Below are positions 38,320 through 48,782 of a DNA stretch of 64,000 nucleotides, in pieces. The stretch's first letter is position 1. Each line of letters starts with the position of its first letter. The notes under the pieces are model-generated. The model had not been told where the DNA came from, made no database searches, and saw nothing but the letters and a program-made list of their open reading frames with translations. A program made the translations under genes and the position numbers. The stretch lies in contig CAJNDS010002401.1 of NCBI GenBank assembly GCA_905221605.1, forward strand, positions 548,542 through 612,541, written 5' to 3'. Source of the stretch: Symbiodinium natans. Taxonomy: Eukaryota; Sar; Dinophyceae; Suessiales; Symbiodiniaceae.

Positions 38320-40805
38320 ACCCTTGACCTCACCAGGAAGTCCTGCCTTAGTCCAAGCTGCTTGTGATCGAGCCTGTACGATGGGTCCAGAAGGTTCCAG
38401 GAGCTGTGGCAAGGCCTCGTGACCTCTCACAACACCTCCAAAGCCCTCAGCCTGTCGTGTTGATCTCAGCCGTCCTTGCACAGCCGTGGATTATGCAGCC
38501 CATGAGCCAGTCAAACATCTAATTGCAAACGACGCCATCGCCACTGGCACACGCGACACGAGCTCCGATGGGCTCGACTGTTTGGGAAGTCGCCGCAAGT
38601 GCGTATTCAGGCTTCTGGAACCCTGCTGAGTCCCGCATTTTCTTGCAAGCACACAAAGTCGGCGGTCATCGACAGGGGCTTTGGCCTTACCACATCTTGT
38701 TTGAGCTCGAGCTTGGATGATAGGTCCGGAAGGTTCCACAAACTGGGGCCAGATCTCGTGGCCTCTCACAAGGCCTCCAAAGCTATCAGCCTAGGCATGT
38801 TAACATCAGCTGTCTTTGCAGGAGTGTGGATCATGCAGCCTATGGGCCTATGAATTGCAAGGTGATGCGAGCCAGGCGAACCAGTGCCGGAAGCTTCATC
38901 TTTGACATGCCTCAGTTCCTGGCTCCAGCGCAAGTCGCCACAAGCGGCTTTACTAGCTCGGCCAGGCGCCACGACGTGCCCGTCAAGCGTTCCATCACAA
39001 ACCCTTGACCTCACCAGGAACTCCTGCCTTAGTCCAAGCTGCTTGTGATCGAGCCTGTACGATGGGTCCAGAAGGTTCCAGGAGCTGTGGCAAGGCCTCG
39101 TGACCTCTCACAACACCTCCAAAGCCCTCAGCCTGTCGTGTTGATCTCAGCCGTCCTTGCACAGCCGTGGATTATGCAGCCCATGAGCCAGTCAAACATC
39201 TAATTGCAAACGACGCCATCGCCACTGGCACACGCGACACGAGCTCCGATGGGCTCGACTGTTTGGGAAGTCGCCGCAAGTGCGTATTCAGGCTTCTGGA
39301 ACCCTGATGAGTCCCGCATTTTCTTGCAAGCATACAAAGTCGGCGGTCATCGACAGGGGCTTTGGCCTTACCGCATCTTGTTTGAGCTCGAGCTTGGATG
39401 ATAGGTCCGGAAGGTTCCACAAACTGGGGCCAGATCTCGTGGCCTCTCACAAGGCCTCCAAAGCTATCAGCCTAGGCATGTTAACATCAGCTGTCTTTGC
39501 AGGAGTGTGGATCATGCAGCCTATGGGCCTATGAATTGCAAGGTGATGCGAGCCAGGCGAACCAGTGCCGGAAGCTTCATCTTTGACATGCCTCAGTTCC
39601 TGGCTCCAGCGCAAGTCGCCACAAGCGGCTTTACTAGCTCGGCCAGGCGCCACGACGTGCCCGTCAAGCGTTCCATCACAAACCCTTGACCTCACCAGGA
39701 ACTCCTGCCTTAGTCCAAGCTGCTTGTGATCGAGCCTGTACGATGGGTCCAGAAGGTTCCAGGAGCTGTGGCAAGGCCTCGTGACCTCTCACAACACCTC
39801 CAAAGCCCTCAGCCTGTCGTGTTGATCTCAGCCGTCCTTGCACAGCCGTGGATTATGCAGCCCATGAGCCAGTCAAACATCTAATTGCAAACGACGCCAT
39901 CGCCACTGGCACACGCGACACGAGCTCCGATGGGCTCGACTGTTTGGGAAGTCGCCGCAAGTGCGTATTCAGGCTTCTGGAACCCTGATGAGTCCCGCAT
40001 TTTCTTGCAAGCATACAAAGTCGGCGGTCATCGACAGGGGCTTTGGCCTTACCGCATCTTGTTTGAGCTCGAGCTTGGATGATAGGTCCGGAAGGTTCCA
40101 CAAACTGGGGCCAGATCTCGTGGCCTCTCACAAGGCCTCCAAAGCTATCAGCCTAGGCATGTTAACATCAGCTGTCTTTGCAGGAGTGTGGATCATGCAG
40201 CCTATGGGCCTATGAATTGCAAGGTGATGCGAGCCAGGCGAACCAGTGCCGGAAGCTTCATCTTTGACATGCCTCAGTTCCTGGCTCCAGCGCAAGTGGC
40301 CACAAGCGGCTTTAGTAGCTCGGCCAGGCGCCACGACGTGCTCTTCAAGCGTTCCATCACAAACCCTTGACCTCACCAGAAACTCCTGCCTTAGTCCAAG
40401 CTGTTTGTGATCGAGCCTGTACGATGGGTCCAGAAGGTTCCAGGAGCTGTGGCAAGGCCTCGTGACCTCTCACAACACCTCCAAAGCCTTCAGCCTGTCG
40501 TGTTGATCTCAGCCGTCCTTGCACAGCCGTGGATTATGCAGCCCATGAGCCAGTCAAACATCTACTTGCAAACGACGCCATCGCCACTGGCACATGCGAC
40601 ACGAGCTCCCATGGGCTCGACTGTTTGGTAAGTCGCCGCAAGTGCGTATTCAGGCTTCTGGAACCCTGCTGAGTCCCGCATTTTCTTGCAAGCATACAAA
40701 GTCGGTCATCGGCAGGGGCTTTGGCCTTCCCGCATCTTGTTTGGGCTCGAGCTTGGATGATAGGTCCGGCAGGTTCCACAAGCTGGGGCAAGATCTCGTG
40801 GCCTT
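38320..40805 (+). repeat. 681-bp higher-order repeat of two ~340-bp monomers
   Basis: Units start at 38320, 39001 and 39682 with ACCCTTGACCTCACCAG; a fourth begins at 40363 and leaves the repeat near 40805. Each unit is a dimer. GGTCCAGAAGG marks the alpha monomer (38384) and GGTCCGGAAGG the beta monomer (38723), 339 bp apart. Both continue through CTC(A/G)TGACCTC or TGGCCTC, CAAAGC, ATCAGC and TG(G)AT(T/C)ATGCAGCC. Units 2 and 3 are almost identical. Confidence 0.9.
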
Positions 40806-42724
40806 TCAAATCGGGCAAAGGGCCCAGCTCAGAAGGCTTGAGTACAGGTGCAAGTGCTCAGACTGTTGCAAGCGGAGAAACATGTCCAACACTGGACTCC
40901 TGCAAGGACGTGTGCTTTGCCAAGGGGAGCAGGCAGAAACCGCATGTACGCTACGCACCCTCCTATCAACCCACAGCTCCAATGCGCCTCACCTCGCCGT
41001 TTTGTGGGGAAAAATGCATCGGCGACGTGTCAACCGCGCGAGCATCGGTGGATACTTCGTGGCCGAGCCTCTAAGCTCAGCTCGGCATCGGTCAGATACC
41101 TTAACCCTAAAAAAAACCCGCCAGTTGCCTCTGAACACTGCTGGACCCTGGCTACAGCAGCAACTGTTCGCGCTCTTTTGTCGCCTTCCGCTTAAGCCCT
41201 GGTGATGCCTGCATCCCTGCAACCCCTCCAGTAACCCGAATGCCAGACTGAACTGCCCAACCCCGAAACCAGCTCCTAAGCCCTCCTCAGAAAACTGCAC
41301 GACGTCGACGGACGGTAAACCTCGTGGCACTGGGCAAGTGAGTCATCAGCGCCATGCGGCTCGTGCAAACGCGGGGTGCTTCGGTGCTTCCGTGCTCACA
41401 CATAGCAGGCAGCTGCATGGCTCAGCGCCTGAGGACTTCAGGCCTGGGCTCTTTGGACTCACATCCAGTGCTTTGAGGAGATCGGAGGGTGCGTGCAAGA
41501 TCCGAATCCTACGCAACTTAAGCCGAGCCACGCTGGGCAACTGCTAAAGCCCTTTCATGGGGAAGACCGCTTGGTACAAAGCGTTAGACGCAGAACTCTT
41601 GACAAAACGACGGACCAAACAGCTCGTGCATCCTACCCTGCCGAAGGAGATCGTCCATGATGATCCTAAAGAAGCGATGCGAGGCACTCCTGTGAACCCA
41701 CAGCTCCACCATTCTGCCACCTTGTCACGGCGTCTGCACGTCAACCGTGAGCACCGGTGAAGGATGCGACGCGCAGGCTGGCACATCCGAATCAACTCTA
41801 GGCACCTGGCCCCTTTAGCAGGAAGAAAGCCCTGAACCCAGAGGCCTGTCCTCATGAACGCCTTGCTGCCTTGGCCCGCACTCTGGTCCGGGTGACAGCC
41901 TGTCTTTGCAGTCGCTATGCAGTCGGCCCCTGCCTGATCCCTAGAATGAGGCCTTCACACGTGAGTATGTGACGACCATCCCAGGAAATCGAAGAGCCAC
42001 TCCTTCATGCGCACGGCACGGCCGTCACATCTGGGAGCGCGACTGGGCCTCTGCAAGCCAGGCGCTTGCTTTCGCTGCTTGGGCACGGCCAGCGCGGCCC
42101 TTCTGGCCTCAGAGACCTCGCTTTTGATGGCTCCGAACTTTAAGGGCCTCTGAAGCCCTGAACTTCCAGCAAAAAATCTCAGGCGATGGCAAGCTTTCAA
42201 GGGGAGCTCCTCACGGTCCCTCCCCTAGGGCCTAGGGCCTTACATATGGACACGCTGTCAGGTGCGCAGCTCCGTGGCTCCAGCATGCCCCAGTCTCTGA
42301 AGCCCTTGAGAAGTCGAGGATGAAGCAAGGGAGCCGAAAGGATGAGGCAAGGGAAGCGGGCACAAGGGGCACACCAGGGTGGTGAATGTTGATGATGCTG
42401 AGCTGAGGTAGAAGGCACAAGGTTAAGGTCTCGCGCCGCCTTTCTTAGGCTCATGCCGGGCAGTCAGCCACACTGATGGACTTCAGAGCAAGTTGCGGCT
42501 TACGGCCAATGCTCAGGAATCGCGCACGACGGAGGACGCCTGCCGAAGAGCCACGAAGCTACTTTCGAAGACCTCCGGAAGTTGAAGTCGATGGGAGTGC
42601 GGCAGGCGGAAGGCATGCGGAACACACCGCTCGCGGATGTTGACACCACACAGTCCAGACGAAACGGGCTCTTTGCTGAACGCAAGCCAATGCTTCCGGC
42701 GCTTGCGCGGCCCGGCAGAATAGC

Positions 42725-42844
42725 ATGAACTGCCACACCCAGGCAACACCTAAGGGCCTAATGGATGCAAAGGGTGTCTTCACCGCAGCACTTGCATGGT
42801 CCGATGACGGCACCTGGCATTTTACAGGTGCCACGCTGCTTTAG
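42725..42844 (+). CDS. 39-codon conserved open frame (block B)
   Basis: This is the block B counterpart of 16083-16202, ATG to TAG, with Lys in place of Gln in the MDAKGVF segment. Upstream in B (about 42530-42720) a frame including EDLRKLKSMGVRQAEGM stays open longer than in A, by an in-frame 9-nt difference. The family is unknown. Confidence 0.25.
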   Translation: MNCHTQATPKGLMDAKGVFTAALAWSDDGTWHFTGATLL

Positions 42845-43467
42845 TGCCACAGTGCTGCACCATGCTGCACAGCATGCTGCCCCACAGCCGGGCGTCGCGG
42901 TGCAAAGGAGAGGACTATTGCAAGGACGCGAAAGGCTGACGGCTGGTGGCCGAAGGACTTCTCAAGTCGGCACCCGAGCCTCAACAGCTGAACTACAGTC
43001 ATGCGTCTTGATCTTTGGGCCTCTTTTCCAAGCCTTCACCACCATCAGCTTTGGAACCACAAACTTAAGGACCTGAGAAGCACACAACAGTCCCTTTGAG
43101 AGCTCGGAGAGCCATCAAACTTCATTGGACTCCTCGCCCAGGACGCCGGCTCTGGATCCTCCCACCGACGTCACGACTCTGGCCCTAACTCTTTTTGGGA
43201 GCCGTATTAACACCGCGAGACCAAGCCTACCCGGGGCCTACCCCCCTCCCCCCCCCCGGCTTTCTAGAGGCAGCGCCCCTGAGGTGGTCTGCTTCACAGG
43301 GCGCTCCTGCGCGCAACGGGCGTGCATGATTCTCGTCCAGCTCGCGCAACGCAGGTCGCAGTTGTGGATGCCGGCGCTGATTTCAGGCTCGGAGTTCACA
43401 GAACGAGTAGTTCAGGAATCACGCTTCCTGCGGCAGGGCTTCTGAAGCAGGCTTCAAAGACACATCT

Positions 43468-43677
43468 TGTCCTAAAACTGCAGAGGGGTCGTGTCGCAAT
43501 TACAGGGGGGTCTTGAAACAGGTTTAGGGTGCTGGCCTAATTTTGGATGAGAAGCGCAATGGAGCCTTGCGGTCAGAGTATAGAAGGGGTTCTTACCTGA
43601 GTGAGCAACTTGCGAAGCCTCGAAGTGCCTTAGCGTTGCTGACTTTGAGTTTAGGGCTTGAAGGCTCTGTGGGTTTG
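43468..43677. other. ~210-bp insertion in block B
   Basis: Block A reads CACATCTTGTTTACCTGCC (about 16798). In B about 210 bp separate CACATCTTGT from TTGCCTGCC. Neither a clear target-site duplication nor inverted repeats are visible. It contains a TTTAGGG-like word but no array. Confidence 0.6.
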
Positions 43678-45329
43678 CCTGCCGTGTGGGCCGCATTGAG
43701 AGCACTTGGAATGACGGCGAGTTACCCTGGTGCCTCAGACGCGTGAACCCAACAAAGCTCGGGACTTTCTACTGGCACTGCAACCTTCTGATAGTCATGA
43801 ATGATGCTTCCTCAAATCTGCACCATGCACCGACCACAAGACACACGGAACTCCGAGACACAAGACGGGCTCTGCCTTCGTCCGTCTCTTCCAAACTGGT
43901 CACGTGGAGTCGGCAGGCATTCAACCTCATGTAAGTATACACGGCATACGCGGTATACAACTCCACTCAGATCACTGCTTTTGCTTTAGCCTTAGTCTGC
44001 CTTAGTTGGCAATCGGGACCCACACGAGTGACTTCAGGGAGCGTCTGAAAGCAAGTAATCAACTGCACTGAAGCCGTTCTGCCTAGTTCGGACAGCAACA
44101 GAGGCACTGTCAACAGCGCCGCATCTGACAAGAGTGGTTGGTGCATGGCCACTTGCCACCCCAGCTTCACGTGACGTCAGATGGCCAAACTGAATCACCC
44201 CCCTAAAGACACGAGGGCTTTGCTGCTCCACGTCTTTACCACATCCTCGCAACACATACCGCGAGACCCTCAGAAGAAGTTGCGACAACTCGTGACCAGG
44301 GCTAGTGACCAGGGCTTGACGCTAGCTGCAACGAGCCTAGCCTTGGGGCTTCAGGGGAACAGTGTCTCAAAGCTTTTCAAACAAACCTCATCTCTACACA
44401 ATCTCAATCCAACTTGCCAAGGATGGCCGATCTTTCCGAAAGTCCATGAGCCCATTGCAGACATCTAGGTTGCCGGCCGATTTATCAGAATGAGCTCAAC
44501 CAGCACAGCATCAAAATGAAGTTGTTGCCTGGTTGAGATCTCGAAAAACCCGGTGAGCTTTGCGATCCCAAAAGTTTAACAACTGGCGTTTGAAAGGCTT
44601 GCATGCGGCATCAGAAATGTCTGGGAAACTGTTAAGCCTGTCTTTGAGGCAGCTTGCACAACTCTGTTGCAAGGATGTTCAAGGTGGATGCATATGCAGA
44701 GCTATTCAGCGAAAGCGTTTTCCCAAGGCCTACAGACCTGTGATATCAAATTCAAAGCATGTTCCCGTGCCTCTGCATCAACATGGGAGGCAAGATGTCA
44801 GGAACATTCGCTTCGCAAGCGCAGCCACCGCTTTGTCGTTCTTATCTTCGGACGCAATTACGAGCCAATGTCGGCCAACACTTCTGCCGGAACAATCTAA
44901 ATCACTATGCGTCGCCCATGAACTGCACAATGCATGCAACCTTGTGTCCCATCCTCTTTTGTACTGTATTACTACTCTGGGATCCTCACGGCTGCGGCGA
45001 GAGCAACCGTCATCTAGCTCTATGCAACGTCCTACTGATCAACACTCCATGTGTTCCTTGTGGCATCTCATTGTATATCCTACTCACACGCTACCACTGC
45101 TACCACAAGGGGCTAGCAGCATGCATTCAGTCCATCGCATTCTTGGTCGGCTACCTCCCTTCCGGCTGCCAGCTCGAGTACAGGTTGGGTGTATGGATGA
45201 CCCGAAGGCACGGGTTTTCTCCCAGCGGCTCAGGAAAAACGGCGCCGGAAGCAGCGGTCACCCTGGCACCGGGCTGAATCCTCCCGACGCGCGGAGCGAC
45301 GACTCCACTCACACAACGCCATGAATCAG

Positions 45330-45600
45330 TAATTATATAATCGTATATACTGAATGTGTAATGGTATGATCATCATGAATCATGTGTCATAATCGCATAT
45401 GCTAGTGTATAGACTAGCATATATTAGCCTATAATCGTATATAATAGTATACAATAATTTATAAGAGTGTGTAATAGTATATAATCATATATAATAGTGT
45501 TCAATAGTATATAGTAGTAGACAGTAGTACATACTAGTATATAATAATATATACCAGTATATATTCGCATATAATAGGTAAATTCTTGTATGTAAGAAGG
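45330..45600. repeat. AT-rich island of TATA-type degenerate repeats
   Basis: About 270 bp dominated by ATAATAGTATA, TATATAATCG and TAGTATATA words with roughly 10-bp spacing. It contrasts sharply with the GC-rich surroundings. It starts about 120 bp after block B homology ends. The open frames inside are tyrosine/isoleucine-rich artefacts. Confidence 0.85.
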
Positions 45601-46160
45601 CATGCTTACACTACAAGACACAAGATCAAGGACGCCTGGTGTGCCACGTATGCTCGCCTCTCAAGTGCAAGATCCTGCTGTCTAGTTTGGCTCTGTGGGC
45701 CAGATACATGTATACGAAATCAAAACATACAATAGATTCATACGTAGGTTCGCCCCTGGATCCCGTCAGGACTCCTTTGAACTGCGCAGCCTCCTCCTTA
45801 GGATCACCAGCAGCGGCCTTAGCTTCAGGTACGACAAGGCGCCTAAAATCATTAAGGGTTAACAGCCTACCAGGTTCCCTTCAGCAACCTGCGAGAACAA
45901 GGGTCACCCTTTCTGATTCGGTTCGGTTCGCTCGCGACCACTCACCACGATACTTTAAGGCCAGAAGTAATGATTTTCAAGATTTTCCCCAAGCCCTGAG
46001 GCCCTGAAGGCCAAAGCCCTGAGGACCTCCCCTCTGTCTGAGGCGGAGACCTCACACCTTAAACGCTTGGTGGGCCCCGGGACAAGTGGCAAAGCGGGCT
46101 GCACATGTTCTAGGGCAGGCCCGTGACGAGCAGGAATGGGTTGGGACGTAGCAGTCAAGG

Positions 46161-46266
46161 TGTAGGGCTTAGGGTTTAAGGCTTGTAGGGTTCAGGGTTT
46201 AGGGTTTAAGGCTTGTAGGGTTTGGGGGTTTAAGGCTTGTAGGGTTTAGGGTTTAAGGCCTGCAGG
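46161..46266 (+). repeat. Compound telomere-derived repeat after block B
   Basis: Four units of about 22-30 bp of the form GTAGGG(TTTAGGG)nTTTAAGGCTT. The heptamer has been captured into a longer repeating unit. It lies about 950 bp beyond the end of block B. Confidence 0.8.
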
Positions 46267-47342
46267 GTCATAGGGCGTTGGTTGGCTACTTGCTCCATCT
46301 GGACGCCGCGTGGAAGCGATTGCTGGCGGGGGAAATCTGGGTCCATAGTCTCAACCCCAATCCATTCCCTGAGCCATATCCTGCACAACAAACAGTTTAG
46401 GGTTTTCGGGGTACGGCTTCAACGTGCCACAGGCAAAACCACACATGTACTGAACAGGAGCATCCCAAGACCCTCTGAGCCAGAGCACAACAACTCGAGG
46501 CACTTCTGCCTTCGGCCTGTTCTTCTGGGGTTCGCTGTGGCCCACGCTTCAGAGGACTGTGTATGGTGTCCGTCGGGCCTGGCGCGGGCACGTGGGTGGG
46601 TTTCAGGTGTTGAGCACAGGGTTTCGACGGCTGTGTTTTCCAGGTTCGGGCTTCGCTGTGCATGCGCGCGCTTGCCTACGTCAACCATGCACAAGCACAC
46701 AGACACTAGCAGAAAGTCTGAGCGTTCTGCACATGCGTCTTAATTTTCAAGTCTGCGGGACCATGAAAGTGCACTGGTTTGCTTGCTTCTCTTGTTTCAC
46801 GTCTGTCGTATCAGAGAATATGCACTAGACCACGTAGAGAACGAGTCGATTGTGATTTATATGTCTTTGAATACATGCAGTCCGATTAAGCATTCCCCAA
46901 GTTTTGCTTATCGGGGGCTGAATGCTCCAGGTTGTTTGTTTGTTCTTCTTACTGCGCTGCGTCTCTCATCTGAACGCTTGTCGCGATTTTTTGTGATTGT
47001 CTACACCCCTTGTTTATCGGGAGGCTCATGCTTCAGGACATGTATCTGTTTGCTGATAGGCTGCTACTCCTGTATTTTAGCTCTCTTTTTTAAAAAATTC
47101 TCCACTGTTTATTATGCCATTATGATTATCATCCTGGATCTTCGGTCCAAGGATTATCCATAGAACTGGGGGGAGCAATGGTTGGTCGCTCACTTTTGAT
47201 GACAGGGCACATGTGCTGCCATGCTGGCGACCGGCTAAACTAAGAACTTTAAGCTACAAAACTCCAGCAAGGACAGCAGAGCAACCCGGCTGGATCTAAG
47301 CGGCTTCTGCGCAGGAAGATTAAAAAGTTGATTCTCGCTCCA
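46267..47342. other. Intergenic region without supported genes
   Basis: The open frames here (for example 46282-46743 and 46783-47163, plus strand) have no recognisable domain and no counterpart elsewhere in the window. Part of this will be the 3' flank of the minus-strand kinase gene ending at 47343. Confidence 0.5.
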
Positions 47343-48539
47343 CTAAGACGTCTGCAACTGTTGAAGGCCCTGGTGCACGGCCTGAGATGTCGGGCGCCGT
47401 TTGCCAAGGACGTGGACGCAGCCCTTGGCGAGGTCCAAGAAAGAAGCTTGCAGAGCCCCCCCTGCTGCGTGCCACGAAGAATGAAAAACCACCGAGTCTT
47501 CTTGAGTTGCCGCAAAATGGTCGGCCTCTGAGCCGCAGATTCCGGTGAGCAGGTCCAGCAGAACAATGCCGAAACTATAGACGTCTGATTGTTGAGTGTA
47601 TCCTCCACCACGTAGGCATTCAGGGTCCATGTATCCTGGCGTGCCGCAAACACGTGTGCTGTGGCGGGTTCCACGTAAAGCTCTTTCTTGAACACCTATG
47701 GCCAAACCAAAGTCACTGATCTTGGCTGCCGTGACATTTGCAACCGCATCGGCATCGACAAGGATGTTTGCACTTTTGATGTCGCGGTGCAGGACTCCTT
47801 GGCTGTGGATGTAGCACAGGGCATCGGCCACCTGCGTGGCCGTCACGAGGCGCTGCCTCCACTCCAACCCCTGGAGGCAGTGCATCAAAGTTGTCGAACC
47901 GGCAAACTCCTCGAGGATGACAAAAGCACCGGAGGAGGCCACGCCGGCATCCAGCATGCGCACGATGTTGGGGTGGCTGATGCGCCTGAGTGCAGCCACT
48001 TCCTGTGCAAAGAGCTGGTGCTGGTCCAACATTGCGCACGCCACGGACCTGCTCTCCTGATGGTGGAGAACCTTTGCTGCGACTCGTCTGTCGCAAAGTC
48101 GGACGTCGAAGACATCGCAAGAACCGCCCTGCGCCAGTCGAAAGGATGGAGCGAAACCCTGCGAAGAGACCTCAGTCTGCAGCAGCAAGCCTGCAGTGCT
48201 GTAGTCATGCTCCGCATCCATGAAGGAGCGCGGAAACCAGCCTTGCTTGCCCCCGCTGGAGCCCCAGCACCATCCATCCTGGTCTGTGTCGGGGTTCCAC
48301 ATGACCCAGACTCCTTCTTGAAGGTCCAAGTAGTCCTTGGATACGAACCCGACCCTGACAAAAGCCAACTACCTTCCATCTCAAACACCCAACCCAAGAT
48401 GGCAGACACTTGGACCGAAGCTGCCCTGCCGGAAAGCCTCGTCGTCGCTTTCTTGCCGATACTCCCTTGCGTCGAAAGCTGCTTTCGATCGCCCGCACTT
48501 CAGGGTGGAGCCACTTGGCCCATCCTGTGGAGTCTGCGC
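47343..48539 (-). CDS. SH3-domain protein kinase (TKL-like, MLK-like layout)
   Basis: The main exon (48354-47343) encodes an SH3 fold end (DYLDLQEG, DQDGWCWG, QGWFPRSFM) and then a full kinase domain. Numbering in the 341-codon frame: VAAK Lys99, helix-C Glu123, HRD 194-196 in HRDIKSANILVD, Asn201, DFG 219-221, an APE-position DPE 248-250, Asp262 and a late Arg325. The glycine loop (QGGSCDVF) is atypical. The frame opens just after a TAG with no ATG, so it is an internal exon; TTTTGTCAG at about 48357 is a good acceptor. An upstream open stretch (48539 to about 48392, containing EYRQESDDEAFRQGSFG) is a probable preceding exon. The start is not found. SH3 followed by kinase resembles mixed-lineage kinases; the active-site residues suggest Ser/Thr kinase activity. 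Substrate is unknown. Confidence 0.85.
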
Positions 48540-48641
48540 CTGCGCAGAGGGTCAGGGGGGGGTCTGAGAGCCGCAGGCTGGAGCTTCAGAAATATAGTGT
48601 CTTCTCGACAAGGCTTTGCTCTACAATCTTCCCCCCTTACT

Positions 48642-48692
48642 TCATGATATGACACTTCTCATGATTTGACACTTCTCATGATTTGACACTGT
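48642..48692. repeat. Three 17-bp direct repeats
   Basis: TCATGATTTGACACTTC occurs at 48642, 48659 and 48676, with one substitution in the first unit and three at the end of the last. They lie between the kinase gene and the end of its upstream neighbour, so on the minus strand they fall in the short intergenic spacer. Confidence 0.85.
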
Positions 48693-48782
48693 GAAAGGAA
48701 ATCGGGGTGAGCGGCAGCTACTCAGCTGCAACGTCGCTGACAACATCGACTGCTCTTTCCAAGCGTGTGGTCAACATCTCTG

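Larger units (their letters stand above)
20182..45212. repeat. Segmental duplication, block B
   Basis: This is the longer copy of block A, same orientation. The excess of about 10 kb comes from 20515-21030, 26115-32478, 36784-38319, the 681-bp array at 38320-40805, about 41385-41548 and 43468-43677. It lacks the MITE-like element and the 724-bp and 329-bp tandem units of A in full form. Its longest frames (22019-22798 plus, 32900-33751 minus, 35051-35947 plus, 44560-45324 plus) carry no recognisable motif and are interrupted in A. Confidence 0.9.

Noticed and set aside
38320-40805. CRISPR array
   Set aside because: Whole 681-bp units repeat with no short-repeat and unique-spacer pattern, and the host is a eukaryote.
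44560-45324. 254-codon plus-strand frame at the end of block B
   Set aside because: Blocks A and C do not keep the frame; three overlapping frames look equally protein-like.
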